64,000 bases of DNA from Streptococcus suis (GTDB taxonomy: Bacteria > Bacillota > Bacilli > Lactobacillales > Streptococcaceae). The translations under genes were made by a program, and so were the position numbers. The notes under the pieces were generated by a model, which was not told the origin of the DNA, did no database searches, and saw nothing but the letters and a program-made list of their open reading frames with translations. Of this stretch, positions 55,548-64,000 are shown piece after piece; the first letter of the stretch is position 1, and every line of letters begins with the position of its first letter. The stretch spans positions 62,001 through 126,000 of the forward strand of contig JAKTNI010000002.1 in assembly GCA_029593505.1 (NCBI GenBank). The letters are read 5' to 3'.

Positions 55548-56657
55548 TTATAATACAGAATAAATTGTAGTCATCTTTACACGGATTTTCTCTTCTGAGA
55601 ACCTTTTTGATAACTCCAAACTGCGTAAACCATACTCATTAAGTCTATTTGGAGAATTAAAAAGTTCTATAATTGCATCACTCCACTGAATTGAAGTATT
55701 ATCCTTTATGACAATGCCATTATCTTTTAACAAATCACGATTTCCTCTACAATTTGAAACTATCAATGGTAATCCTGTTCCCATTGCTTCCATTAAATTT
55801 ACTGGCAATCCCTCTTGTTTAGAACTTGAAATAGCAATATCAGCAATTTGCATGAGTTGAGGAATATCATCTCTAAAACCTAGTAAATAAACACTTTTTG
55901 AAAGATTATTTTCAAATATAAATTTTTCATACTCTTCTTTCAAATTACCTTTACCAACTAATAATAATTTAATCTGTTGATTTTTCTCCTGCATATTTAA
56001 CATTGCCTCAAGAAGAACTTGTTGATTTTTTCTATGACTAAGTTCACCCACATAAATAAGAATTTGTGAATCTCTATCCAATTTAAATTTATCTCGTAGT
56101 TTCATTTTAATCTCTGGTGTTTCTGGATGAAATTTTTTATAATTAATTCCAATTCCGTCAACTAATTCCAAATTCCTCATAAAGAAATTTTTATTCGCGA
56201 TTTCAAAATCTTCTTTATTTATGGTTATTAGAGTATCCGTTAATCTAGACAACAGCTTTTCAAGTGGATAAAATAACATCCAATTAAATATCGGTGCTCC
56301 TTTATAGAAATGAAAGCCATGCGCAGTATAGAACACTTTAGGAACTCCACTTAACTTTGCAGCAATTCTTCCATAAACACCACCAACCGGTGAATGCGCA
56401 TGGATTAATTCAAAATTATTTTCTCTCAGTAATGATAATAATTTTACAAAAGCTTTAATGTTAGAAAAAGAGAAAGGATTTCTAGAGAAACAAAGTTCAT
56501 GTTCAATAATATCAATTTCTTTCAATCTTTCACTTCTATCAGCAAAATTTGCTGCACCATGAACTTCATAGCCAAGTTTTCTTAATACATCTATATTAAC
56601 TTTTTCAAATAAATAGAACTGCCGACTTACTGTGGAAATAATCAAAGCTTTTTTCAT
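55548..56657 (-). CDS. GT4 family glycosyltransferase (PglA/EpsD-like)
   Basis: The 369-residue GT-B enzyme carries HSPVGGVYGRIAAKLSGVPKVFYTAHGFHF, a stretch seen in the PglA/EpsD-type group that adds a sugar to the first, lipid-linked sugar. The donor domain has VGELSHRKNQQVLLEAM and SSSKQEGLPVNLMEAMGTGLP. In such loci it often transfers an N-acetylhexosamine to a bacillosamine-type sugar, which fits the upstream genes. Donor and linkage are inferred only by group. It is followed by licD after a gap of about 90 bases and overlaps the GNAT gene by four bases. Confidence 0.85.
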   Translation of the reverse strand: MKKALIISTVSRQFYLFEKVNIDVLRKLGYEVHGAANFADRSERLKEIDIIEHELCFSRNPFSFSNIKAFVKLLSLLRENNFELIHAHSPVGGVYGRIAAKLSGVPKVFYTAHGFHFYKGAPIFNWMLFYPLEKLLSRLTDTLITINKEDFEIANKNFFMRNLELVDGIGINYKKFHPETPEIKMKLRDKFKLDRDSQILIYVGELSHRKNQQVLLEAMLNMQEKNQQIKLLLVGKGNLKEEYEKFIFENNLSKSVYLLGFRDDIPQLMQIADIAISSSKQEGLPVNLMEAMGTGLPLIVSNCRGNRDLLKDNGIVIKDNTSIQWSDAIIELFNSPNRLNEYGLRSLELSKRFSEEKIRVKMTTIYSVL

Positions 56658-57277
56658 TTAATCTCTCCATAATATCGATATTCGTTCATTTCTCTTCCTT
56701 CAGGAGTTACATAGGTACTATATAATTTAAAATCATTTTTCTTATAAAATGCATTTGCTAAATCATTATCAACGGCATCTGTAGTTAATCTTATATATTG
56801 GATATCTTCAGAATATTCTTCTTCAATAATTTTTTTAAGCAACAAACTTCCAAAACCTTTATTCTTATAATCTGGATGAATGCCAATTGATAATATCTCA
56901 ATATATTTATCATCATTTTTATTCTTACTTGGATAAGCTAAAGCTCTAATAAGCCTAATACTTGATTTAGGATTTCTGATACTCGCTATAGAACTAAACC
57001 AAATAAAATGTAGTAATTTATTCCTTAATAGCCATTTATAAAATTCACCCACTTTATGAGAATATGCAATGAAACCTACAACTGTATTTTCCTTCTTTAG
57101 TAACAAGATATTTGAATCTGCATGTTCAGAAAAACCCTCGTACAGCGTCTTTAAAAAACCCTTGCCTAAAAATGTTAGAAAAAAACCTTTGAAAGTTAAC
57201 ATATGTATATCAACAACTTGGTTGATTTCATCATCACTTAGATTAAATAATATTTGATAATCGCTTTTCAAAATCAT
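56654..57277 (-). CDS. GNAT-family N-acetyltransferase
   Basis: The 207-residue protein has the acetyl-CoA binding motif A: IGIHPDYKNKGFGSLLLKKIIEEE near residue 127, followed by DNDLANAFYKKNDF and the end YRYYGEIK. It lies one base after the aminotransferase gene and overlaps the next by four bases. It most likely acetylates the amino group placed by the aminotransferase on a nucleotide-activated 6-deoxy sugar. Many such acetyltransferases are of the left-handed beta-helix type; use of a GNAT enzyme is known for related pathways (for example PseH). Confidence 0.82.
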   Translation of the reverse strand: MILKSDYQILFNLSDDEINQVVDIHMLTFKGFFLTFLGKGFLKTLYEGFSEHADSNILLLKKENTVVGFIAYSHKVGEFYKWLLRNKLLHFIWFSSIASIRNPKSSIRLIRALAYPSKNKNDDKYIEILSIGIHPDYKNKGFGSLLLKKIIEEEYSEDIQYIRLTTDAVDNDLANAFYKKNDFKLYSTYVTPEGREMNEYRYYGEIK

Positions 57278-57278
57278 T

Positions 57279-58499
57279 TCACTTTCTAATTTTAGAAACT
57301 ATAAAAATAATTGTCTCAACTATATACTCTACTTCTTCATCACTTAAATTTGTATGAAGTGGTAAGGTAAGCTCATTTTCAAAATACTTATAAGAATTTG
57401 GAAAATTTTGTATATTAAATCCAATATTCTTATAAGCAGTAAGGAGTGGTAAAGGTTTATAATGAACATTACACGCAATGCCTGCCTCTGCCATTTTCTG
57501 GATTACTTTGTTTCTTTGTTCTAAAGAAAAACCTTTTAAATGAACAATATACAGATGCATCGATGACTGTAATTTGTCTGTTGAATGTATTAGTGGCTTA
57601 ATAACTGAATTTTTAAAACATTTGTTGTATTTTTCAACAATTTCCTTACGACGTTTCAAAAGTGATGGATAACGCTCTAGCTGAACTAGACCAATACTTG
57701 CCATGATATCCGTCATATTACACTTATAACCTGGAATGACAATATCGTATTCCCACGATCCCAATTGTGTCTTTGCTAAAGCATCTTTCGTCTGACCATG
57801 CAAGGAATAAATCTGAAATTCTTTGTACATCTCTTCGTCATCTAAATCATGACGTGGTTTCCAGGTTACACTTCCGCCTTCAGCAGTGGTAAGGTTCTTA
57901 ACTGCGTGAAAAGAGAACGAGGTAAAATCAGCAAGTTTCCCAGCTGGTTTCCCCTTATAGCTAGCTCCAAGAGAATGTGCACTATCAGATAAAACAACAA
58001 TACGCCCAAATAGTCTTTGCCATCTATTATCGCTTGCTACATATAAATTTTGTTTATCCTTTACAATGGAATAAATTCTATCATAATCACAAGGTATACC
58101 CGCTATATCCACCGGCATAATAACTTTTGTCCTTGGAGTAATAGCTTTTTCTAAAGCCTTATAATCCATTTCAAAACCATCTTCTTGTATGTCGATCATT
58201 ACGGGAGTAGCACCAACATGAGTAATGACACTACATGATGCTGTATAAGTCATTGCTGGAACTATAACTTCATCCCCCTCCCCAACACCAAGGATTCGTA
58301 ATACTAACTCTAATCCAGCAGTAGCTGAGTTTAAACAAACTGTTTTATTGGTTCCAGTAAATACCGATAACCGTCGTTCTAATTCTTTTGTCTTAGGTCC
58401 AGTTGTAATCCACCCAGATTTTAATGTATCAATTACCTCTTTAATTTCTTTTTGTGTTATATCTGGTGGTGAAAATAGTATGTTTTTTCTTTCTGTCAT
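57279..58499 (-). CDS. DegT/DnrJ/EryC1 aminotransferase for a 4-amino-6-deoxy sugar
   Basis: The 406-residue PLP enzyme converts a 4-keto nucleotide sugar to the 4-amino form using glutamate. PLP lysine is in SFHAVKNLTTAEGG near residue 207, TYTASCSVITHVGATPVMIDI near residue 87, and the GYKCNMTDIMASIGLVQLERY helix near residue 260. Between the conserved PVDIAGIPCD and SDSAHSLGA segments lies an extra stretch (about residues 145-165, with NRWQRLFGR) longer than usual for the family, and the usual ED before AAHS is SD. Works with the 4,6-dehydratase and acetyltransferase in the locus. Confidence 0.88.
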   Translation of the reverse strand: MTERKNILFSPPDITQKEIKEVIDTLKSGWITTGPKTKELERRLSVFTGTNKTVCLNSATAGLELVLRILGVGEGDEVIVPAMTYTASCSVITHVGATPVMIDIQEDGFEMDYKALEKAITPRTKVIMPVDIAGIPCDYDRIYSIVKDKQNLYVASDNRWQRLFGRIVVLSDSAHSLGASYKGKPAGKLADFTSFSFHAVKNLTTAEGGSVTWKPRHDLDDEEMYKEFQIYSLHGQTKDALAKTQLGSWEYDIVIPGYKCNMTDIMASIGLVQLERYPSLLKRRKEIVEKYNKCFKNSVIKPLIHSTDKLQSSMHLYIVHLKGFSLEQRNKVIQKMAEAGIACNVHYKPLPLLTAYKNIGFNIQNFPNSYKYFENELTLPLHTNLSDEEVEYIVETIIFIVSKIRK

Positions 58500-58508
58500 T
58501 TATATCTC

Positions 58509-59207
58509 CTACTTCATGACTTTCATCACTGTATTAACCATTATTTTTAAATCATATAACAATCCAAAATTTTTTATATATTCTAAATTATACTTCATTT
58601 TTTCAGGCAAAACTTTCTTGATATAGGCTTCGTCGGGAGCATATCCTATCGAACAATATTCCTCCAAAACAAAATACTCATCTTTATATGCAATGCTGGC
58701 TGGAGAAGTAATTCCAGCAGGCAAAATTAACGTTGCTAGCATCTCATCTGTATAATGTTCCACGTATTTTGGTACTTCTGGACGAACTCCTACAAAACTC
58801 ATATCTCCGTTCAAGACATTGAGTAGTTGAGGAACTTCATCTAGTCTATACTTCCTCAAGAAATAGCCAATCTTTGTTATTCGACTATCCTTTCCAACTG
58901 TAACAAGAGTTCCAACTTTATCTGCTCCTGTAATCATTGTCCTAAATTTAAATATTTTAAATATTCGCCCATATTGAGTGACTCTCTCTTGGCGATAAAA
59001 AACTGGTCCCTTGCTATCTAATTTTATCCATATAGCCAATACAATTATTAGTGGCAATAAAAATAGCAACAAAGTAAACGCGAATAGTTTATCAATAAAA
59101 TATTTGAAAAATAAGTCAATTTTTCGTGTTTCTACATCACTGAAGTATTGATTGGTCGTAGCATTTGTTTTCAAAAAATCTTTAGTAATTATCCGTAACT
59201 CCTGCAT
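58509..59207 (-). CDS. Initiating undecaprenyl-phosphate sugar transferase (PglC/WcaJ domain)
   Basis: The 232-residue bacterial sugar transferase has one N-terminal membrane segment (about 37-58, KLFAFTLLLFLLPLIIVLAIW). It carries the catalytic and binding stretches SKGPVFYRQERVTQYG, FKFRTM, LRKYRLDEVPQLLNVLNGDMSFVGVRPE, and a C-terminal tail. It starts the repeat unit by moving a sugar-1-phosphate to undecaprenyl phosphate. It is the small monotopic form, as in PglC, and not the long WchA/WbaP type. The upstream enzymes suggest its substrate is a UDP-diacetamido-trideoxyhexose. Shine-Dalgarno AGGAGG precedes ATG. Confidence 0.9.
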   Translation of the reverse strand: MQELRIITKDFLKTNATTNQYFSDVETRKIDLFFKYFIDKLFAFTLLLFLLPLIIVLAIWIKLDSKGPVFYRQERVTQYGRIFKIFKFRTMITGADKVGTLVTVGKDSRITKIGYFLRKYRLDEVPQLLNVLNGDMSFVGVRPEVPKYVEHYTDEMLATLILPAGITSPASIAYKDEYFVLEEYCSIGYAPDEAYIKKVLPEKMKYNLEYIKNFGLLYDLKIMVNTVMKVMK

Positions 59208-59716
59208 TCTTCCTCCTTTTCAAATATCATAAAGTTTGTTATACTCCTGATCCAAGCTCAAAATAGTTCAAATACCTTTTAAATTTTTCAACAATTAACC
59301 ACGCCTCTTTTTCAAATATTTTCCTCTCTCATTCTGAAGAAACTCTATAATAGTTACACCTCATACCATCACCGATAATCATGAAGCATACTATTTTTAC
59401 AGCATAGTCAACTACTTGAGTTAATGATTAGCATGTTGTAAAAGATGGGTACAGTCATACTTAAAAACTTACACTGTAAAATAATTAATATTTTTAAAAC
59501 TAACCCTATCAATTTTGAAACTATAGCTCAGCTACTCGTTGGAAAATTTAAATCTGTATATACTTTTCTATAAAGTCTGAATTATCTGGCAACTTATTTT
59601 CCTTCTAATCAAACATTAATTTCGTCTCTCAACTAATAAAAGTATTTCAACCCTCCTAGTATTTAAACTAAATTCTGTTTAAACGCTAGAAAAGTAAAAA
59701 TATCTTTTTACTTTTC
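59208..59716. other. 509-base gene-free gap inside the capsule locus
   Basis: No frame with a ribosome site or family sequence is seen on either strand. Two AT-rich hairpins lie at the dehydratase end. GAAAAGTAAAAA/TTTTTACTTTTC (59689-59716) begins directly after the dehydratase stop codon, and CTAGTATTTAAAC/GTTTAAACGCTAG (59657-59689, two mismatches) is next. They may act as partial terminators. The other genes of this operon are packed tightly, so the gap is unusual; a promoter for the downstream genes or a remnant of a lost gene are both possible. Confidence 0.6.
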
Positions 59717-61543
59717 TTATTCTTGTTTTGCAAATTCAATTAGTGCATCTTTTAGTTCTTTTTTATTTTTCAATAGCAAACCACTAATAAATGTACTGAC
59801 AACATCGGTAGGCTTATTTGTCACACGACCCACAAATATTTTTTCATAAATCTGTGCACTAACACGTTCTTTTGTTGAGAGTAGCTCTTCGTATAATTTC
59901 TCACCTGGACGAATACCAGATTCAATAATACCAATCTCCTTCTCCGTATGGCCACTTAATAAAATAACCTTTCTTGCCAGCTCTAAGATCTGTACTGGTT
60001 CTCCCATATCCAGAACAAAAATTTCTCCACCTTTAGCTAAATGCCCCGCTTGAATAACCAAACGACTTGCTTCAGGAATCGTCATAAAATAACGTGTCAT
60101 ACGAAAGTCTGTAACTGTAACTGGTCCTCCTTTTTTTATCTGGTCTTTAAATAAAGGAATAACACTGCCACGACTACCTAAAACATTCCCGAATCGAACT
60201 GCAGCAAATTGAGTTTGTCCCGGCTCATTTAAACCAGTAATAATCATCTCTGCTACACGTTTAGTAGCTCCCATTACATTTGGAGGATTAACCGCTTTGT
60301 CTGTTGAAACCATGACAAATTTTTCAACTTTAGCTGCTTTAGCAGCTTCAGCAACATTCTTGGTTCCAAAAATGTTATTTTTTACTGATTCATGCGGGTT
60401 GTATTCCATTAAAGGAACATGCTTATGAGCAGCCGCATGATAGACAAAATCCGGCTTATATTCAGCCATAATCTTAAACATCAAATCACGATCTTGAATA
60501 TCTGCAATAAGTGGAACCAAATCAATAACATCATTGTATTTTCCAAAGAGCTCACGATGAATAAGATAGATCGAATGTTCACCATGTCCAAGCAATAACA
60601 ACCGTTCAGGTGTAAACTTAGCAATTTGACGACATATTTCTGAACCAATTGAACCACCTGCTCCTGTAACAAGAATTGTTTTTCCGTGAAAGTATCGGTT
60701 CAGTTCTCCCTGATTTAAAATAACCTCTGGTCTGCCTAGAAGATCTGCAACATCAATTTCCTGAAAAGATGCTACCGACATATTTCCTGCCAATATATCT
60801 TCAATACTCGGCATATTATTAACTACAACACCAGCTCCATTGCAAATCTCAACCAATTTCTCACGTTCTCTACCACTCAGTGATGGAATCGCGATGGTTA
60901 CTTGGTCAACGTTCAATTCGTTAACAAGACGAGGAATATCATTTCTATTTCCTAATACCCTAATATTTCTAATATACGTACCTATTTTATTATAGTCTTC
61001 ATCAACAATACCAACTATTTCATAATTTAGTTTTCTTTCTTTAATAGTATTAATAAAAACATTGCCTCCATCACCAGCTCCAACAACTAATATTCTCAGT
61101 GTTTTATCTTTCTTGTGAATAGATTTCTTTTTAGTCTCATGCATGGCTTTCCAAATAAGACGAGGAATGATAATTGATAAAAAAGATAAAAATAATGAAA
61201 CAAGTATAAAACGATAACTGAAAACTTGCCACAAAATAATTGAGAGAGTCAAAAATAAAGAGTGAGCCATTAAAAGACTTAAGCCAATTTTTATTATGCT
61301 CTGATATCCAGTATATCGCGTAATCAATGAAAAGACTTTTAGCCTAATAGCAATAAGTAAATATACACTAATAATAAACAAAGCCGCTATAAGAAATTTT
61401 TCATTCGAAATATCTATAATGATGTCTAAAAACAATCTACTTAAGACCATGGAAGTCAAAATTAAACAAGTATCCATAAGAACAAGTATCAATCTTTTAT
61501 TACTACGTTCTAACAATTTATTAGTGATTATTTCTAAACCCAT
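59717..61543 (-). CDS. CapD/PglF-type nucleotide-sugar 4,6-dehydratase
   Basis: The 608-residue membrane enzyme has four N-terminal helices (to about residue 130) and a CoA-binding-like Rossmann domain (VVGAGDGGNVFIN). The catalytic SDR domain has VTGAGGSIGSEICRQI near residue 290 and MGATKRVAEMI at the catalytic position. There the usual Tyr of YxxxK is Met, as in the PglF/FlaA1-like long dehydratases. It likely turns UDP-GlcNAc into UDP-2-acetamido-2,6-dideoxy-4-ketohexose, the first step toward QuiNAc4NAc or similar. A TTG at 61555 is in frame, but GGAG overlaps it; ATG at 61543 is the start. Confidence 0.9.
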   Translation of the reverse strand: MGLEIITNKLLERSNKRLILVLMDTCLILTSMVLSRLFLDIIIDISNEKFLIAALFIISVYLLIAIRLKVFSLITRYTGYQSIIKIGLSLLMAHSLFLTLSIILWQVFSYRFILVSLFLSFLSIIIPRLIWKAMHETKKKSIHKKDKTLRILVVGAGDGGNVFINTIKERKLNYEIVGIVDEDYNKIGTYIRNIRVLGNRNDIPRLVNELNVDQVTIAIPSLSGREREKLVEICNGAGVVVNNMPSIEDILAGNMSVASFQEIDVADLLGRPEVILNQGELNRYFHGKTILVTGAGGSIGSEICRQIAKFTPERLLLLGHGEHSIYLIHRELFGKYNDVIDLVPLIADIQDRDLMFKIMAEYKPDFVYHAAAHKHVPLMEYNPHESVKNNIFGTKNVAEAAKAAKVEKFVMVSTDKAVNPPNVMGATKRVAEMIITGLNEPGQTQFAAVRFGNVLGSRGSVIPLFKDQIKKGGPVTVTDFRMTRYFMTIPEASRLVIQAGHLAKGGEIFVLDMGEPVQILELARKVILLSGHTEKEIGIIESGIRPGEKLYEELLSTKERVSAQIYEKIFVGRVTNKPTDVVSTFISGLLLKNKKELKDALIEFAKQE

Positions 61544-61564
61544 TTCATTCTCCAAAATTACATT

Positions 61565-62296
61565 TTATATAATCATATCTTTTACTATCGCTAGAGGATT
61601 ATTCCTAAATAGCTTTTTAGCTTTATTCAATCCAAATTGCTCAACTATAAATTGATAAGCTTCTAACATAAAAATAGGACGAGTGGTCATATTATGCATA
61701 TCACTCGCAACACAGTGAACTAAATCATGCTCTAAAAAATACTGTACTCGTTTATTAAATGTTTTAGTACGATTATTTACGCTCTCTATTGATAAGACAT
61801 GGGCACTATTTACCTGTGTATAGCAACCTTTTTCAATCAATACTTCCACACGTTTTGCTTGAAAAGCAAGAGCATCATACCGCTCAATATGTGCGATAAC
61901 AGGGGTTAATCCAAGCAAGATAACTTCATTTACAGCTTTTTGAATCTCTTTCCAGGTTGTATTCATGCTAAACTCCAAAAGAACATAGCGTGAACCATTG
62001 ATAGTAGGGACTTTTTTATTTTCTAATTTTTCCATCACGTCTCTACTATAATATAGCTCTCCTCCATAACACAATTTAACTTCAGGATAAATAGATTGTG
62101 CTACACTTTTCAAGTGGTTAAAGTTTGCCAAAATAACTTTCTCAGGAGTCTCGAACATCCCTTTTCGTCTATGGGAGGTGGCAACAATAATACGAACTCC
62201 TTGTCTGTTCGCTTCTTCAATCAATTCCAAACTTTCTTCAATTGTTTTAGGACCGTCATCTACACCAAAAATGATATGCGAATGAATATCAATCAT
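61565..62296 (-). CDS. wzh: Capsule tyrosine phosphatase (Wzh/CpsB type, PHP)
   Basis: The 243-residue Mn-dependent PHP-family phosphotyrosine phosphatase dephosphorylates the Wze kinase and tunes capsule length. Metal motifs IDIHSHIIFGVDDGPKT at the N-terminus, TSHRRKGMF, IAHIERYDAL and VASDMHNMTTRP. Full length. It is the fourth of the conserved regulatory genes, 49 bases after wze. Confidence 0.94.
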   Translation of the reverse strand: MIDIHSHIIFGVDDGPKTIEESLELIEEANRQGVRIIVATSHRRKGMFETPEKVILANFNHLKSVAQSIYPEVKLCYGGELYYSRDVMEKLENKKVPTINGSRYVLLEFSMNTTWKEIQKAVNEVILLGLTPVIAHIERYDALAFQAKRVEVLIEKGCYTQVNSAHVLSIESVNNRTKTFNKRVQYFLEHDLVHCVASDMHNMTTRPIFMLEAYQFIVEQFGLNKAKKLFRNNPLAIVKDMII

Positions 62297-62345
62297 ATCA
62301 ACACCTACTTGCTAACCTCTAGTTACGAATAAGAAAATCATTTTC

Positions 62346-63026
62346 TTAGCTTCCATAATTTCCATATTGCCCATAAACACCATATTTTTCTGTTGAAATA
62401 TCATATTTATTTAATATCACCCCTAAAAAGAGAGTACCTGTATGATCCAATTGTTCTTTTACCTTTCTTACCGAAGAACGTTTGACACTTCCAGCTTCTG
62501 CTACCAGAACCATCGCATCACATTTTTGTGCAATAATGGCTGCATCAATGACCATACCAAGAGGAGGACAATCAACGATTACATAGTCATAATAGCGACG
62601 TAAAGTCATCACTAAATTTTCAAAATGTTTACTTTGTAAAAGAGCAGTAGGATTTGGAGAAACTTTTCCTGATTCAATAACTGTTAGGTTAGGAACATCT
62701 GTATCACAAAGACCCTTTGATAAATCTGTCGTACCAGCTAAATAATCTGTTAATCCCGTTATTTTAGTAGTCGGTTTAAAAAAACCAGACATCACTGAAT
62801 TACGAATATCTGCATCAACCAATACTGTCTTATAGCCAGAGCGTGCATAAGCTATAGCAAGACTAGCTGCAGTTGTACTTTTTCCTTCATTGGGTTGTAC
62901 GGATGTAATCCCAACAACTTTTATATCTGAACCACTAAGTTGAATATTGGTGCGAATAGCATTAAAATATTCCTCAGTTTTACTAACTAACTCTTTTTTA
63001 GTACGTGCAATTTCTAATGTTGCCAT
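62346..63026 (-). CDS. wze: Capsule tyrosine autokinase (Wze/CpsD type)
   Basis: The 226-residue BY-kinase is the cytoplasmic half of the split Gram-positive kinase. Walker A is SVQPNEGKSTTAASLAIAYA near residue 45, Walker A' VLVDADIRNSV, Walker B DYVIVDCPPLG. The C-terminal tyrosine cluster is STEKYGVYGQYGNYGS, the autophosphorylation sites. It is activated by Wzd, encoded nine bases upstream. Confidence 0.95.
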   Translation of the reverse strand: MATLEIARTKKELVSKTEEYFNAIRTNIQLSGSDIKVVGITSVQPNEGKSTTAASLAIAYARSGYKTVLVDADIRNSVMSGFFKPTTKITGLTDYLAGTTDLSKGLCDTDVPNLTVIESGKVSPNPTALLQSKHFENLVMTLRRYYDYVIVDCPPLGMVIDAAIIAQKCDAMVLVAEAGSVKRSSVRKVKEQLDHTGTLFLGVILNKYDISTEKYGVYGQYGNYGS

Positions 63027-63035
63027 CTTACTCTC

Positions 63036-63725
63036 CTATTTTAATTTTTTAGAATCTGGAACCACACCCAACAAAGTGAAGCCCATGATCTCTTCAATAT
63101 CTTGCGGACGCTTAACACGATCGTCAAGTATTTCTAATAGCAAAATAACAGCAATTGATAAGAAAACTCCTGCCAAAATACCTAACAAAACATTACGTTT
63201 TGTGCGTGGTGACGTTGGTTCCTTAGCAGGAATAGCTTCCTCAAGTGTTGTTACATCACTAACTTTGGTAACCTCAATGATTTTCTGAGCTGCAAATGTC
63301 CGCAAACTGTTAGCGATGTGAGCCGCCTGATTTGGATCTGCATCTCGCACAGTAATAGATAATATACGAGTGTCCACTGGAATACTGACAGATACTTTAT
63401 CTTTTAATTTTCCTTCTATGTCCAATTCTGTAGCTACTTGAGACATGACATCTTGGGACAAGATAATCTCTTTGTAGTCTTTTACGAGATATGAACCTGC
63501 TTGTAATTCTTGGTTTGTTAAGCCAGAGCCCGCTTCAGCATTCTGACTAACAACATATATGCGAGTTGTTGCCTCATATTGTGGCGTAATTAAAAATGCA
63601 CTATAAATAAAAGTCAGACCTGCGGTTAAAAGAGCTGTCAAAAGTACAATGAATTTCTTTCGCCAAATAAGGTTGAGCAAGAATAAAACATCAATTTCAA
63701 TAGTGCGTATTTCCTGATTTTTCAT
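63036..63725 (-). CDS. wzd: Capsule chain-length regulator and kinase activator (Wzd/CpsC type)
   Basis: The 229-residue Wzz-family membrane protein has two transmembrane helices (about 23-43 and 175-198) flanking an extracytoplasmic loop. The conserved TSPRTKRNVLLGILAGV precedes the second helix, and the short cytoplasmic tail LLGVVPDSKKLK recruits and activates Wze. Full length. Confidence 0.94.
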   Translation of the reverse strand: MKNQEIRTIEIDVLFLLNLIWRKKFIVLLTALLTAGLTFIYSAFLITPQYEATTRIYVVSQNAEAGSGLTNQELQAGSYLVKDYKEIILSQDVMSQVATELDIEGKLKDKVSVSIPVDTRILSITVRDADPNQAAHIANSLRTFAAQKIIEVTKVSDVTTLEEAIPAKEPTSPRTKRNVLLGILAGVFLSIAVILLLEILDDRVKRPQDIEEIMGFTLLGVVPDSKKLK

Positions 63726-63745
63726 GATTACTCCTATATTATAAA

Positions 63746-64000
63746 TTATTGTTCATTTAAGATTGATTGAATGGTAGATTTCATTTGTTCTAAACTGTCT
63801 TTATGGATTTCCATCATATAAAGCTGTGAGCCTGGCATAGCATATGATGGTAAATCAGAACGCCCAGTACCTGTCAATGCTTGAGATTCAACTGTGAATT
63901 GATTTCCAGATTCTAATTGAGCATTAACAAGCTCAATTATCGTTTTTAAGTTTAAATCTGTCTGTATGGAACCTTCCAAACTTGATAAAATTGACTGATA
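63746..64000 (-). CDS. wzg: C-terminal part of LytR-CpsA-Psr protein Wzg (runs off the right edge)
   Basis: An open frame from 64000 to the stop codon at 63746 encodes 84 C-terminal residues with no start in the window. The end (LPSYAMPGSQLYMMEIHKDSLEQMKSTIQSILNE) matches the tail of the LytR-CpsA-Psr protein that opens streptococcal capsule loci and attaches capsule to peptidoglycan. It lies 20 bases upstream of wzd, in the expected order. The catalytic LCP domain is outside the window, as is the locus promoter. Confidence 0.85.
   Translation of the reverse strand, partial: YQSILSSLEGSIQTDLNLKTIIELVNAQLESGNQFTVESQALTGTGRSDLPSYAMPGSQLYMMEIHKDSLEQMKSTIQSILNEQ

Noticed and set aside
1..64000. 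CRISPR arrays, tRNA and rRNA genes, prophage
   Set aside because: None seen: no regular short repeats with spacers, no cloverleaf-like sequence with a CCA-type end, and no phage structural genes.

Overview
The window reads as chromosomal DNA of a low-GC Streptococcus. The evidence is split coaB/coaC genes, SlrA rotamase, ClpE under a CtsR-type operator, WalRK-VicX, EzrA, PBP2b-RecR-Ddl, an M26 surface metalloprotease with an N-terminal sorting motif, and a Wzy-dependent capsule locus with wzg-wzd-wze-wzh regulatory genes. The S. suis group is the best guess from gene style; this is inferred, not proven. About 60 genes or gene ends are present, most on the minus strand after position 5300.

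Layout. 1-5.3 kb: the first codons of fhs, then coaB-coaC with an ECF S component, phosphoglucomutase and a MocR-type regulator. 5.3-11.7 kb: degV and a divergent short TetR regulator with a perfect palindrome between them, the proB-proA-proC proline operon, lipoprotein rotamase slrA, and serB. 11.7-22.3 kb: ezrA, gyrB, rodA with a DJ-1 protein, thrS behind a T-box leader, and the glycolipid glucosyltransferase/cpoA pair. 22.4-26.7 kb: a PTS operon (IIC, IIB, SIS-domain protein, PRD regulator with an IIA domain) behind a probable cre site. 27-36 kb: folD, an amino-acid ABC importer lacking its binding protein, a DUF1797 protein, clpE, an IS200-type element with a damaged catalytic motif, rplS with a leader hairpin, sodA and holA. 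36-49.4 kb: a 1536-residue M26 protease with duplicated G5 domains, ddl, recR, pbp2b, an ABC-F protein preceded by an attenuator-like leader, and vicX-walK-walR.

49.5-64 kb is a capsule locus transcribed on the minus strand. In transcription order it holds the end of wzg, then wzd, wze, wzh, a nucleotide-sugar 4,6-dehydratase, a 509-base gene-free gap, an initiating sugar-phosphate transferase, an aminotransferase, a GNAT acetyltransferase, a GT4 transferase, LicD, a CTP-dependent nucleotidyltransferase, an extended SDR, a GT2 transferase, Wzy and Wzx. The first enzymes fit synthesis of a 2,4-diamino-2,4,6-trideoxyhexose (QuiNAc4NAc type) as first sugar. The LicD, cytidylyltransferase and SDR trio suggests a CDP-activated substituent added through a phosphodiester. 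The locus ends directly upstream of walR on the same strand with no strong terminator visible.

The most notable signals are: the leader of the ABC-F gene (tiny ORF plus terminator); a probably leaderless coaB message; the 10-6-10 palindrome at degV/tetR; loss of the PLP lysine in the MocR regulator; the non-canonical LPKTN sorting motif and recent G5 duplication in the protease; and the CDP-module in the capsule locus.
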